Shown here: positions 43,683 through 52,599 of the stretch, piece after piece
How the letters are laid out: every line of letters begins with the position of its first letter
How positions within the stretch are numbered: position 1 is the first letter of the stretch
From: Isosphaeraceae bacterium
GTDB taxonomy: Bacteria; Planctomycetota; Planctomycetia; Isosphaerales; Isosphaeraceae
Assembly: GCA_026004735.1 (NCBI GenBank)
Contig: BPJS01000001.1
Span: forward strand, 3,173,641 to 3,237,640
Reading direction: 5' to 3'
Length of the DNA: 64,000 bases
The notes under the pieces: generated by a model
Seen by the model: only the letters and a program-made list of their open reading frames with translations
What the model was told of the DNA's origin: nothing
Databases searched by the model: none
Made by a program: the position numbers and the translations under genes

Positions 43683-44716
43683 GATTGGCGGTGTGGCTGG
43701 CGTTGGGGCTGATGGTGGCGGGGTGGGCCGTTCCGGCGTGGGGGCAGCCGCCGGGAGTGCGGACCGGGGAGGTGATTCCCCGGGATGTGCGGGAGATGTA
43801 CGACCGGGGGCTTCAGTACCTGGCGTCGAAGCAAGACGAGAATGGGACGTGGTCGACGGGCGGTCCGGAAGCTGGTCCGGGCGGGACGGGGTTGGCGTTG
43901 CTGGCGTTTCTCGCGTCGGGTGAGGATCCGAATTATGGGATCTACTCGAACGTGATTCGCAAGGCGTTGCGTTCGATTGTCAAGGAACAGGATCCGACGA
44001 CCGGGATCATGGGTTCGAGCATGTATCACCATGGTTTCGGGATGCTGGCATTGGCGGAGGCGTATGGGGCGGTGGACGAGCGGGCGTTGTGGGGGGGGGA
44101 GAAGCCGCCACGGTCGTTGGCCGAGGCGCTGGAACTGGCCGTGCGGGGGGCGGTGACGTCGCAGAAGAAGAACCCGCTGGGGGCGTGGCGTTATTCGCCG
44201 GATGCGACGGATGCCGACACGTCGGTCAGCGGGGCGGTGCTGGTGGGGTTGCTGGCGGCGCGTAATGCGGGGATCGAGGTGCCCGACGAGGCGATCGACA
44301 AGGCGATCCGCTACTACGTCTCGATGACTTCCGAGGGGGGACAGGTGGCCTATTCGGGGATTGGCGGGTTTGACGACTCGCTGGCACGGGCGTCGATCGG
44401 CTGTCTGGTGTACGCACTCGCGCGGCGGAAGGATCTGCCGCAGTTTGCGGCGACGACCAAGTTTCTGACCTCGCGGCTGGAGGACGGCGGCGGGTCGGCC
44501 TATCCGGAGTACACGCGGTATTACCAGGCGCAGGCGTTGTTTCAGGCCGACGTGGCGGCGTGGGAGAAGTGGAACAAGCTGCTGGTGCGTCAGCTCAAGC
44601 CGTTGCAGCAGTCGGATGGGAGCTTTCGCGGGCAGTGGGGGCCGGCGTTCAATACCTCGATGTCGTTGTTGGCGTTGGCGTTGAACTACAAGTTTCTGCC
44701 AATTTACGAGCGGTGA
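43679..44716 (+). CDS. Exported prenyltransferase/squalene-oxidase repeat (alpha-alpha barrel) protein
   Basis: 345 aa. Signal peptide (LAVWLALGLMVAGWAVPAWG) then repeats of the terpenoid cyclase alpha/alpha-toroid: GLQYLASKQDENGTWSTGG, GTGLALLAFLASGEDPNYG, MYHHGFGMLALAEAYGA, TDADTSVSGAVLVGLLAARN and QQSDGSFRGQWGPAFNTSMS. No DxDD/cyclase catalytic motif is apparent, and exported versions in planctomycetes are of unknown function. ATGA overlap with the previous gene ties it to the MoxR cluster. Probably a protein- or ligand-binding toroid. Confidence 0.8.
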   Translation: MRLAVWLALGLMVAGWAVPAWGQPPGVRTGEVIPRDVREMYDRGLQYLASKQDENGTWSTGGPEAGPGGTGLALLAFLASGEDPNYGIYSNVIRKALRSIVKEQDPTTGIMGSSMYHHGFGMLALAEAYGAVDERALWGGEKPPRSLAEALELAVRGAVTSQKKNPLGAWRYSPDATDADTSVSGAVLVGLLAARNAGIEVPDEAIDKAIRYYVSMTSEGGQVAYSGIGGFDDSLARASIGCLVYALARRKDLPQFAATTKFLTSRLEDGGGSAYPEYTRYYQAQALFQADVAAWEKWNKLLVRQLKPLQQSDGSFRGQWGPAFNTSMSLLALALNYKFLPIYER

Positions 44717-44747
44717 GCGCCGACTCGGGACGGATGGGCCAAGGCCG

Positions 44748-47510
44748 ATGAGATGCCGCGAACTGTGCCGTTGGGCGGTGATGGTGGGCGTGGTCGGGAC
44801 GGCGGTCGGGGCCGCCGGGGAAGAGCCGGCGGTGGTGCGTGTGGCGGGCGGAGGGGTGTGTCCGGGTCGGCTGATGGCCTCGGACGATCCTGGGGTGTTG
44901 GTGTGGCAGGGGGAGGCGTTCGCGGGTCCGTTTCGCTTTGCGGCTGGTCGGGTGGAATCAGTGGATTGGCGGCCGGTTCAGCCGCCGCCGCGGCCCTCGG
45001 GGGCGTTTCGAATCGAGCTGGATGGGGGCGATACGCTGTTTGGGGAGCTGGTGCATTTGGACGGTGAGGCGGCGGAGGTCGATCTGGGTTTACAGGGGCG
45101 GCTGAGGCTGCGGCGCGATGCGATCCGGCGGATGGATCGGTGGGGGGATGGATCGGCGCTGGTCTACCTGGGACCGACGGGGCTGAGTGGTTGGAAGAGC
45201 GAACCGGAGGGCGGGTGGCGTGATGAGTCCGGGCGGCCGGCCAGCGATCAGCCAGGGTCGGTGTTGAGTGGCGCGGTCGGGATGCCGGCGCGGGCAGTGA
45301 TCGACGTGGAGTTGTCGTGGGAGCGTCGAGGGGATTTTGTGTTGGTCTTGGGGTCGGGGAGCGATGATCGGGCGACGCGTCGGGCATTTCGGCTCGAGGT
45401 GTGGAACGAGACGCTGGTGGTCGTGCGCGAGACGGAGACCGAGGCGGATCTGGCGGCGCTGGGTGGGCTGGCGTCGGGGGCGGGTCGGCTGACGCTGCGG
45501 ATGTATCTGGATCAGGAGGCCGGGCGGCTGATCGTGGTGGCTCCGGATGGGGCGTTGCGGGCGGATTTGACGGTTGAGGCGCGACATCCGGTGGTGGGTG
45601 AGGGCGTGATAGTGGAGAACGTCGGCGGGGATCTTCGGCTGGATCGGCTCCAGGTGATGCGCTGGGACGGGCTGCTGCCGGAGGCTGTGGCGGATCGTGG
45701 CCGAGTGGTGTTGAAGGACAGTGCGGCGGTCGCTGGCCAGGTCGAGCGGATGGAGGGCGGGAGCCTGGTGGTTCGGGATGGGGAGGGACGGGAACGGCGG
45801 CTGGCGATCGGAGAGGTGGCCGGGTTTACGCTGGAAGGCCGGGCGGAATTGTCGGGGGCGGAGGTGCGGTTGGTCTACCAGGATGGGTCGCGGTTGAGCG
45901 GAGCGCTGAGACGGATCGGCACGGAGACGGTGACGCTGGAGCGGCCGGGTGTGCAAGGGCTGGTGGAGCTGCCGCGGGCGGGGTTGCGGTCGTTGGTTTG
46001 GTTGCGTGGGTCGGGTGGTTCGGAGGAGGTCACCGGGCAAGCCCGACTCGAGCTGGACGACGGGACGCGGCTACACGGCCGGCTGGTCGATGGAGAAGGA
46101 GGACCGGGGCAAAGCTGCCTGAGATGGCATCCGACGGGGAGTTCGCTAGCAGCGGCGCTCAAGCCGGGCGTTGCCGGGCGGATCGTCTATCGTGAGCCGC
46201 CGCCGGTGGTCGATCCGCCGACGCAGCCACGGGTAGCGATTCGGAGGGTGAGACCGGGGGCTGGACCGCTGATGGTGCTGGATCGATTCCGCATGGCGTT
46301 GGAGGCATCGCGCGATGCGCCGCGGCACCCGCGCGGCCCGGCGCTCTATCTTCGCTCGGGGGATACGATTCCCTGCCAGGTGACGCGGATTGACGAGGAG
46401 GGGGTTTATTTCAATAGCCCGATGACGACCAGTACGTTCGTGCCGCACGCGGAGATCAAGGCGATGGAGCTGGCGCCGTTGCAGTTGCGGGTGCTGGTGG
46501 GTAAGGTCAAGCGGGAGCGGCTGCTGACGCTACCGCGGATGCAGAAGGACAGCCCCCCGACGCATTTGATCCGGTCGCGGAGCGGGGACTACATTCGCGG
46601 CCGATTGGTGGGGATGGATGGCGAGACGCTGCGAGTGGAGCTGCGGTTGGAGGAGCGCCAGATCGACCGCCGGGAGGTCGCCTATGTGATCTGGTTTCAT
46701 CCTGACGAGCTGGAGGGGGCGCAGGCGGCCCCGGCGGGAGGCAACCAGGCCCCAGCCGAGCGGGGGGAAACGCGGCTCCAGGCTGTGCGAAGCGACGGCA
46801 CGCGGCTGACGTTTCGGGCTGAACGGCTGACCGAGGGAGTGCTGAAGGGCAGAAGCGACGTTTTGGGTCCGTGCGAGGTCGTGCTCAGTGAGGTGGACCG
46901 GCTGATTCTAGGGGCGTCGGTCGAGCGGGAGGCGGCCGAGTTGGCTGCGCAGCGGTGGAAGTTGAAGCCGGCGGCCGAGCCTCGGATCGCCGACGCGGAG
47001 ACGGGAGAAGGACCGTCGGGGCTGGAGTCGTCGCTGGTGGGTCGGCCAGCGCCGGACTTTGAGCTGGAGCTGTTGAACGGGGGCCGGTTTCACCTGGCCA
47101 AAGAGAAGGGCAAGGTGGTGATCCTCGATTTCTGGGCGACCTGGTGCGGGCCGTGTTTGCAAACGATGCCGCAGGTTGAGCGGGTCGCGGCAGAGTTCAA
47201 GGATCAGGGGGTTCGGCTGGTGGCCGTCAATCTCCAGGAGAGCCCGGACGAAATCCGCGGGATGCTGGAACGGCATCAGTTGGGGCCGGAAGTGGCCTTG
47301 GATCGCGATGGGGTCGTGGCCCACCGGTACGGAGCCAACGCGATTCCGCAGACGGTGGTGATCGGCCGGGACGGGGTGATCGAGCGGTTGTACGTCGGAG
47401 CCGCCCCGGGGTTTGAACAGGCGCTGCGGGAGGCGTTGAGGCAGGTTGTGTCGGGCGACGGGGCGAAGGAGGAGGAGCCGGGGGCGGCGGATTCTAGGAG
47501 GGATCAGTAA
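44748..47510 (+). CDS. 920-aa exported protein with C-terminal TlpA-like thioredoxin domain
   Basis: A signal peptide (RWAVMVGVVGTAVGAAGEEP) leads into about 750 residues of repeated beta-rich modules such as FRIELDGGDTLFGELVHLDG, LRRDAIRRMDR, LIRSRSGDYIRGRLVGMDGE and SDGTRLTFRAERL, each like a small Sm/SH3-type barrel ('GD.L.G.L..L'). A TlpA/ResA thioredoxin domain ends it (GRPAPDFELELLNGGRFHLA) with redox motif WCGPC at 799-803 and cis-Pro in NAIPQTVVI. It likely reduces or checks disulfides outside the cytoplasm. Last gene of the cluster; its stop overlaps deoC's stop by 7 bp (convergent). Confidence 0.85.
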   Translation: MRCRELCRWAVMVGVVGTAVGAAGEEPAVVRVAGGGVCPGRLMASDDPGVLVWQGEAFAGPFRFAAGRVESVDWRPVQPPPRPSGAFRIELDGGDTLFGELVHLDGEAAEVDLGLQGRLRLRRDAIRRMDRWGDGSALVYLGPTGLSGWKSEPEGGWRDESGRPASDQPGSVLSGAVGMPARAVIDVELSWERRGDFVLVLGSGSDDRATRRAFRLEVWNETLVVVRETETEADLAALGGLASGAGRLTLRMYLDQEAGRLIVVAPDGALRADLTVEARHPVVGEGVIVENVGGDLRLDRLQVMRWDGLLPEAVADRGRVVLKDSAAVAGQVERMEGGSLVVRDGEGRERRLAIGEVAGFTLEGRAELSGAEVRLVYQDGSRLSGALRRIGTETVTLERPGVQGLVELPRAGLRSLVWLRGSGGSEEVTGQARLELDDGTRLHGRLVDGEGGPGQSCLRWHPTGSSLAAALKPGVAGRIVYREPPPVVDPPTQPRVAIRRVRPGAGPLMVLDRFRMALEASRDAPRHPRGPALYLRSGDTIPCQVTRIDEEGVYFNSPMTTSTFVPHAEIKAMELAPLQLRVLVGKVKRERLLTLPRMQKDSPPTHLIRSRSGDYIRGRLVGMDGETLRVELRLEERQIDRREVAYVIWFHPDELEGAQAAPAGGNQAPAERGETRLQAVRSDGTRLTFRAERLTEGVLKGRSDVLGPCEVVLSEVDRLILGASVEREAAELAAQRWKLKPAAEPRIADAETGEGPSGLESSLVGRPAPDFELELLNGGRFHLAKEKGKVVILDFWATWCGPCLQTMPQVERVAAEFKDQGVRLVAVNLQESPDEIRGMLERHQLGPEVALDRDGVVAHRYGANAIPQTVVIGRDGVIERLYVGAAPGFEQALREALRQVVSGDGAKEEEPGAADSRRDQ

Positions 47511-48235
47511 CCGCTGGCTGGGTCGGCGGTGGTGAGGTCGGGGAGGATCGGATCGAGGCCGAGCCGGCGGCGGCATTCGTCGAGGATTTCGCGGGTGCGG
47601 CTGGCGCCGACGCGAGTGACGCCGAGGGCGCGGACGGCGAGCAGGCCGTCGAGGTCGCGCACGCCGCCGGCGGCTTTGACCTGGACGTGGGCCGGCGCAT
47701 GCCGACGCATGAGGCGGAGGTCGTCGTGGGTGGCGCCGCCGGGGCCGTAGCCGGTGGAGGTTTTGACCCAGTCGGCGTTCAGCTCGCCGCAGATTTCGCA
47801 GAGGCGGATTTTCTGGGCGTCGTTGAGGTAGCAGTTTTCGAAGATGACTTTGACCTTCTGGCCGGCGGCGTGGGTCGGCTCGACGACGGCGCGGATGTCG
47901 TCGCGGACGTAGGTCCAGTCACCGCTGAGGACCTTGGAGATGTTGACGACCATATCCAGTTCCTGGCCGCCGTCGGCCAGGGCGCGTTGGGTTTCGGCGA
48001 CCTTGATGGCCGTGGTGTGGCCGCCGTGGGGGAAGCCGATCGTGGTGCTCGGCTTGACCGGAGAGCCGGCGAGCAGCTCGGCGCAGCGCTTGAGGGCATA
48101 GGGCATGATGCAGACGCTGGCGACCTGGTACGCGCGGGCCAGTCGGCAGCCGTCTTCGAGCTGAGTCCAAGTCAGCGTGGGGTTGAGCAGCGAGTGGTCG
48201 ATCATCGTGGCGATGTCGGAGTAGCCGTAGTCCAT
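47504..48235 (-). CDS. deoC: Deoxyribose-phosphate aldolase
   Basis: 243 aa, DeoC/LacD TIM barrel. Signature segments: MIDHSLLNPTLT, ALADGGQELDMVVNISKVLS, the Schiff-base Lys in DWVKTSTGYGPGGATHDD, and VQVKAAGGVRDLDGLLAV. It cleaves 2-deoxyribose 5-phosphate to glyceraldehyde 3-phosphate and acetaldehyde in nucleoside breakdown. The ATG at 48235 (MDYGYSDIATMID) is chosen; upstream in-frame codons have no family match. Convergent with the TlpA-domain gene. Confidence 0.93.
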   Translation of the reverse strand: MDYGYSDIATMIDHSLLNPTLTWTQLEDGCRLARAYQVASVCIMPYALKRCAELLAGSPVKPSTTIGFPHGGHTTAIKVAETQRALADGGQELDMVVNISKVLSGDWTYVRDDIRAVVEPTHAAGQKVKVIFENCYLNDAQKIRLCEICGELNADWVKTSTGYGPGGATHDDLRLMRRHAPAHVQVKAAGGVRDLDGLLAVRALGVTRVGASRTREILDECRRRLGLDPILPDLTTADPASGY

Positions 48236-48303
48236 AGGGGGCGTCCTGGGGGTGGTGGTCCGCGCGAACAGGGTCCTAGTGGAACAAGGGATCGTCGCCA
48301 GGC

Positions 48304-49170
48304 TCAAGGGGGAGGAGAGCCGATCGTGATGTGGGCGCGGATGCGGTCGAAGGTGCCCTGTTTGATTCCGGGGACGCGCATGACGTCCTCGATCGAACGG
48401 AAGGGGCGGTGCTCGATGATGGCGCGGGCCTTGGCCGGTCCGATCGAAGGCAGCGATTCGAGTTCGTCCTGGGTGGCGGTGTTGAGGTCGATCCGGCGCG
48501 TTTGGGTGGCCGGGACCGTCGGTCGCTGGGCGATGCGCTGGGTGGACTGGGGCGGGGTGGCGGTGGGGGGATCGTCGGGGATCGCGGGGTCGGGAGGATG
48601 GACGACGACCCGGTTGCGAAGGACGGCGAACCGATCAGGGCTGATGCCGGGGACGCGGCGCAGGTCGTCGATCGAGCTGTAGGGGCGGTGGTCGATCAGG
48701 GCGCGGGAGAGGGTCGGCCCGACGCCGGGGAGGGTCTGGAGCGTTTTGGCGTCGGCGGTATTGAGGTCGATCCGCTCGTCGACGGCGGCTCGGTGGCCAG
48801 CCGGATGCTGGGCCTGGCGAGGAGGTGGGGCCGTGGGCGGGCCGACGATGGAGATTTCGCGGAGGTATGCGATTGTGCGCTGCGCGACACCGACCCGGGC
48901 CAGGTCGTCGACCGAACGGTAGGGCCGGCCGCGGATGATCCTCTCGACCGTGGATTTGCCGAGCTGAGGCAAGCGGAGCAATTCGTCGGCCGTGGCGCGG
49001 TTCAAGTCGACCTTGATGGGCGGGGGTGATTCCGGCAGTGAATCGGGCGTCTGGGTCGCCTCGAGGCTGTCGGGGCTGTTTTCGCTTTGCGGCTCAGCGC
49101 GGTGGGTCAGGCCAAGGGCCACGATCAGCGCGTAGGTTGCTCGGCTGAGAATGCGGTTCCGATCCATCAT
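48304..49170 (-). CDS. Protein with three ComEA-like helix-hairpin-helix domains
   Basis: 288 aa. A short N-terminal hydrophobic segment (ATYALIVALGLTHRAEPQ) suggests export. Three ComEA-type HhH repeats follow: VDLNRATADELLRLPQLGKS, IDLNTADAKTLQTLPGVGPT and IDLNTATQDELESLPSIGPA, joined by Pro-rich linkers. Single-repeat ComEA proteins bind DNA during competence uptake; a three-repeat exported form would be a multivalent DNA binder. Starts with two Mets at 49170; no competence genes nearby. Confidence 0.82.
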   Translation of the reverse strand: MMDRNRILSRATYALIVALGLTHRAEPQSENSPDSLEATQTPDSLPESPPPIKVDLNRATADELLRLPQLGKSTVERIIRGRPYRSVDDLARVGVAQRTIAYLREISIVGPPTAPPPRQAQHPAGHRAAVDERIDLNTADAKTLQTLPGVGPTLSRALIDHRPYSSIDDLRRVPGISPDRFAVLRNRVVVHPPDPAIPDDPPTATPPQSTQRIAQRPTVPATQTRRIDLNTATQDELESLPSIGPAKARAIIEHRPFRSIEDVMRVPGIKQGTFDRIRAHITIGSPPP

Positions 49171-49288
49171 CGACGCCACTCCCGGAGCCGCGGACCGAAA
49201 TGAGGGTCCCTCGACGTTGGGCCGGACCCGGCCCGCGTCCTCCGAGAATAACGGCGACGGCGGTCGGCGGGAACAGGCCGACTCGGTC

Positions 49289-50170
49289 TCAGGCTGGCTT
49301 GACGGCCAGCACCTGAACGCTGGCGGCGTAGTCGTTGACGTTGTAGCGGGCGAGCAGGTCGAGCAGGCGGGCATGGAGCGAGTCGTCGTTCGAAGCCGTG
49401 GCGGAGCAAGACCCGGCAATCGGAAGCGCCGAGGAGGCTGCTGAAGGCGCGGCCGGCGCGCAGCAGCCGGCCTGGTTCTCGACCTTGGCATATGCGTTGA
49501 GGTCGCGTCCAGTGTCGACGACCTGGACGTGGGCGAAGCCGGCGGCGTGGAGGCCGGTGACGTAGTCGTCGATCGGAATGGCGCCGGCAATGCAGCCGAC
49601 GTAGGCCATCAGGTCGCTTCCGATCTCGGGAGGGAGGGGTTGCTTCAAGGCGATGTCGCTGATGGCCAGGCGGCCGCCCGGTTTAAGGATGCGGGCGATT
49701 TCACGAAAAACGGCGGACTTATCCGGCGCGAGGTTGATGACGCAATTGGAGATGACGCAGTCGACCGAGGCATCGGGCAGAGGCAGGGCGTCGATCGTTC
49801 CCTGGTGGAATGCGACGTTGGGGAGATTGGCGCGGGCGGCGTTGCGGCGTGCCAGGTCGATCATTTCGGCGGTCATGTCGATCCCGATGGCGCGGCCCTG
49901 GGGGCCGACCTTGCGGGCGGCGAGCAGGACATCGAGGCCGCCGCCGGAACCGAGATCGACGACGACCTCCCCGGGCCGGAGGCTGGCGAAGGCGGTGGGG
50001 TTGCCGCAGGAAAGGCCCAGGTTGGCCTCGGCCGGGATTGAGGAAAGTTCCTCGGGCGTGTAGCCGAAGGCCTCGGCGACCGCGCGGACGCCCGGGTGGT
50101 CGGAGGAGAGGCCGCGGGTTGCGACCGCGCCGTAACGGTTACGCACGACCTGGGTGATCGCCTCGGACAT
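49289..50170 (-). CDS. arsM: Arsenite S-adenosylmethionine methyltransferase
   Basis: 293 aa, ArsM family: N-terminal [32 protein letters not shown] motif [20 protein letters not shown] and the Cys-bearing [32 protein letters not shown]. It methylates As(III) stepwise to volatile or less retained forms. The C-terminus has a Cys pair (QAGCCAPAA) that may bind arsenic. Last gene of the leftward ars operon, 25 bp after arsC. ATG at 50170 with AGGAGTCC upstream. Confidence 0.92.
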   Translation of the reverse strand: MSEAITQVVRNRYGAVATRGLSSDHPGVRAVAEAFGYTPEELSSIPAEANLGLSCGNPTAFASLRPGEVVVDLGSGGGLDVLLAARKVGPQGRAIGIDMTAEMIDLARRNAARANLPNVAFHQGTIDALPLPDASVDCVISNCVINLAPDKSAVFREIARILKPGGRLAISDIALKQPLPPEIGSDLMAYVGCIAGAIPIDDYVTGLHAAGFAHVQVVDTGRDLNAYAKVENQAGCCAPAAPSAASSALPIAGSCSATASNDDSLHARLLDLLARYNVNDYAASVQVLAVKPA

Positions 50171-50195
50171 GGGTGGACTCCTGAGGAAAAAAAGG

Positions 50196-50894
50196 TCAGC
50201 GGCGCATGATGGGGAGGTGGCGGAGGACCTGCTCGAAGACGGCGATCATGACCCGAGCGATTTCGTCGCGGCGGGCGGCGTAGGCCTGGGCTTCCTCCGG
50301 GGTGCCGTCGTGGTCTTTGGGGTCGTCGAACGGCATGGGTAGGCGGAGGGTCGCGCCGGGGACGAACGGGCAGGCGGCGTTGGCTTCGTCGCAGACCATG
50401 ACGGCGGCGAAGTCAGCGCGGGGGTTGGCAGGGTCGTCGTAGCGTTTGGAGAATTCGAGGGTCTCGAGAGCCTCGCCGCGGCGAATGCGGTAGATCGGGT
50501 TCGGCTGGCCCGCCGGGCCGGGTGGGGCGGCGGCGGCGGTCGGCTCGATTTGGAGGCCGATGGCCTGAAGAGTGGCGATCGTTCGGGGGTTGAAGGCCGA
50601 TGGCTCGGTTCCGCCGCTGAAGAAGTGAACCTGGGTGAGGCCAGCGGCCTCGGCGGCGAGCTGTCCCAGGGTCGCGGCGAGGATGCTCCGGCGGCTATTG
50701 CCGGTGCAGACAACCACGATTTGAGCCGGTTGGTCGGCGGTGAGCCGGGCGGCGATCCAATCGGCGAGGGTATCGGCGGCGCGGCGGTGGCGGCCGGCGA
50801 GGTCGCCGGGGGCCGTTGAGGCGAGCTGCTCGAGATAGGCTCGGGGAGCGTCGAACAGAGGGAGGCGAGCTCGGGGAGAATCGGCGAGGCTCAT
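50196..50894 (-). CDS. arsC: Arsenate reductase/low-molecular-weight phosphatase-like protein
   Basis: 232 aa, longer than the ~135-aa ArsC. An N-terminal helical extension (~60 aa, [20 protein letters not shown]) precedes the phosphatase-fold P-loop C-x5-R in [20 protein letters not shown]. Later [20 protein letters not shown] has the C-terminal Cys pair needed for disulfide-relay reduction, then [11 protein letters not shown] (catalytic Asp region). It reduces As(V) to As(III) for export by Acr3. ATG at 50894 is preferred to a TTG at 50903 that overlaps the acr3 stop. Confidence 0.85.
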   Translation of the reverse strand: MSLADSPRARLPLFDAPRAYLEQLASTAPGDLAGRHRRAADTLADWIAARLTADQPAQIVVVCTGNSRRSILAATLGQLAAEAAGLTQVHFFSGGTEPSAFNPRTIATLQAIGLQIEPTAAAAPPGPAGQPNPIYRIRRGEALETLEFSKRYDDPANPRADFAAVMVCDEANAACPFVPGATLRLPMPFDDPKDHDGTPEEAQAYAARRDEIARVMIAVFEQVLRHLPIMRR

Positions 50895-50899
50895 CGCGG

Positions 50900-52018
50900 T
50901 CAAGGCTCCGGCACGGGTAGAGTCGCCGCCGATACCGGAGCGCGGCGGCCCTGGAGGAATTCGGCGACGTGGACCAGGCCGATCATGACCGGCACCTCGA
51001 CCAGCGGTCCAATTACAGCGGCAAACGCCGCGCCGGAGCCGATGCCGAAGATCGCGACGGCGACAGCGATGGCCAGTTCGAAATTGTTGCTGGCGGCGGT
51101 GAAGGCGAGCGTGGTGGTCTTGGTCGGGCTAGCGCCGAGCCGGGCACTGATCCACCAGGAGATCAAGAACATGCCCACGAAATAGATCAGCAGCGGAACG
51201 GCGATCCGGAGCACGTCGAGCGGAATGCGGACGATGTTCCGCCCCTGGAGCGAGAACATGACGACGATCGTGAACAGCAGGGCGACCAGGGTCAAGGGAC
51301 TGATCGCCGGGATGAAGCGGCCCTCATACCAGTCACGGCCACGCAGCCGCACCAGAACCAGCCGGGTGATCACGCCGGCGGCGAACGGGATTCCCAGATA
51401 GATCAGCACGCTCTGAGCGATGGCTGTGATGGTGATGCCGGAGAGGTCGACGTCGCCGAAAGAGCGGCCGAAGAGCGGCGGCAGAACGATCACAAACAGA
51501 TACGCATAGATTGAGTAGAAGAAGACCTGGAAGAGCGAGTTGAAGGCGACCAGGCCGGCCGCATATTCGGTATCGCCGCGAGCCAGGTCGTTCCAGACGA
51601 TGACCATGGCGATGCAGCGGGCCAGACCGATCAGGATCAGGCCGATGGCATACTCGGGCCGGTCGGCCAGGAAGGCCAGCGCTAGACCCAGCATCAAGAG
51701 GGGACCAACGACCCAGTTCAAGAGGAGCGAGACGGCCAGAACCCGAAGATCGCGAAAGACCCGGCCGAGTTGCTCGTAGCGCACCTTGGCCAGGGGTGGG
51801 TACATCATCAGGATCAAGCCCAAGGCGATCGGGATCGAGGTGGTTCCGATCGACAGGTCGGTGATGGCGTCGACCAGACCGGGGGCAAAGTTGCCCAGGA
51901 CGATCCCGACAGCCATCGCCAGAAAGATCCAGAGCGTCAGGAATCGGTCCAGAAGCGGGAGACGACAGGCGCTAGAGGCCGCGCAGACGATTCTGCTATC
52001 GCTGGGCTGGGTCGTCAT
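50900..52018 (-). CDS. acr3: ACR3-family arsenite efflux transporter
   Basis: 372 aa with about ten membrane spans. The family signature [19 protein letters not shown] contains the essential Cys; [20 protein letters not shown] is the second conserved region. It exports arsenite using the membrane potential. It lies between arsR and arsC; an ArsR-like inverted repeat sits in the 10-bp gap upstream. ATG at 52018. Confidence 0.95.
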   Translation of the reverse strand: MTTQPSDSRIVCAASSACRLPLLDRFLTLWIFLAMAVGIVLGNFAPGLVDAITDLSIGTTSIPIALGLILMMYPPLAKVRYEQLGRVFRDLRVLAVSLLLNWVVGPLLMLGLALAFLADRPEYAIGLILIGLARCIAMVIVWNDLARGDTEYAAGLVAFNSLFQVFFYSIYAYLFVIVLPPLFGRSFGDVDLSGITITAIAQSVLIYLGIPFAAGVITRLVLVRLRGRDWYEGRFIPAISPLTLVALLFTIVVMFSLQGRNIVRIPLDVLRIAVPLLIYFVGMFLISWWISARLGASPTKTTTLAFTAASNNFELAIAVAVAIFGIGSGAAFAAVIGPLVEVPVMIGLVHVAEFLQGRRAPVSAATLPVPEP

Positions 52019-52020
52019 TG

Positions 52021-52038
52021 TATTCGCCTCAACGAATA
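52021..52038. promoter_or_regulatory. Second ArsR-like operator, upstream of acr3
   Basis: TATTCG-CCTCAA-CGAATA, a perfect 6-bp inverted repeat, spans the arsR stop/acr3 start gap. It shares TATTCGC and GAATA with the site at the arsR promoter. Confidence 0.55.
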
Positions 52039-52400
52039 GAGTGGAGCAGGGAAGGGCCGCTAGCGGTGCACGACGTGAGGGCCTGATCGAGCCGGAGACG
52101 GTCGGCGTGGAAGGTTTCCGGGTCGCCGAGGCAAACGCCGAGGCAGCCGAGCAGAATCCGCGGCAGGCCCTCGTCGAGGCGGGCTAGGCGGTAATGGACC
52201 CAGAGGCCATCGCGTCGGGCTTGAACCAGACCGCAGCGCCTCAGATAGGCCAGATGGCGCGAGACCGTCGGCTGGGGCACGCGCAGCGCCTGTTGGAGAT
52301 GGCAGACGCATAGTTCGCCGTCGCTGCTAGCGAGCAGATTGAGCAGGCGAAGCCGAACCGGATCGGCGAACGCGTGCAAGACGCGGGTCGATCGCTGCAT
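52029..52400 (-). CDS. arsR: ArsR-type arsenic-responsive repressor
   Basis: About 123 aa, winged helix of the ArsR/SmtB family: [20 protein letters not shown], the metal-binding ELCVCHLQ (Cys-x-Cys) and recognition helix [19 protein letters not shown]. Arsenite binding to the cysteines releases the operator. Start: a longer frame begins at 52427, but that codon falls on the predicted transcript start and inside the operator, so the ATG at 52400 ([14 protein letters not shown]) is preferred. First gene of the operon. Confidence 0.92.
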   Translation of the reverse strand: MQRSTRVLHAFADPVRLRLLNLLASSDGELCVCHLQQALRVPQPTVSRHLAYLRRCGLVQARRDGLWVHYRLARLDEGLPRILLGCLGVCLGDPETFHADRLRLDQALTSCTASGPSLLHSIR

Positions 52401-52418
52401 CGAGGGCGGTGGCTGTTG

Positions 52419-52436
52419 TATTCGCATACCAGAATA
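52419..52436. promoter_or_regulatory. ArsR-like operator at the ars promoter
   Basis: TATTC-GCATACCA-GAATA, a 5-bp inverted repeat overlapping the -10 element (52433-52438) and the transcript start, where a repressor would block RNA polymerase. Matches the second site at 52021-52038 at about 12 of 18 positions. Confidence 0.6.
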
Positions 52437-52461
52437 TAATGGCGTTCCCGTGTCTGGACAA
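52433..52461 (-). promoter_or_regulatory. Promoter of the ars operon
   Basis: TTGTCC (52461-52456) and TATATT (52438-52433), 17 bp apart on the minus strand; predicted start near 52426. Confidence 0.65.
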
Positions 52462-52599
52462 GGGCTTCCAGGGCGGGTGAGTCGCGGGCGAGCTTGTCGG
52501 CTTTGTCGGGGTAGGTCTATGCTGGGGAAATTGAGATGCTGGTGTGCGGTGTACGGGATGTTCTGACTTGGTGCGGTGGTGTGTTGGGGGGTTGGTCCG

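Noticed and set aside
52401..52427. Longer arsR start at 52427
   Set aside because: Falls on the predicted transcription start and inside the operator; ATG 52400 fits better.
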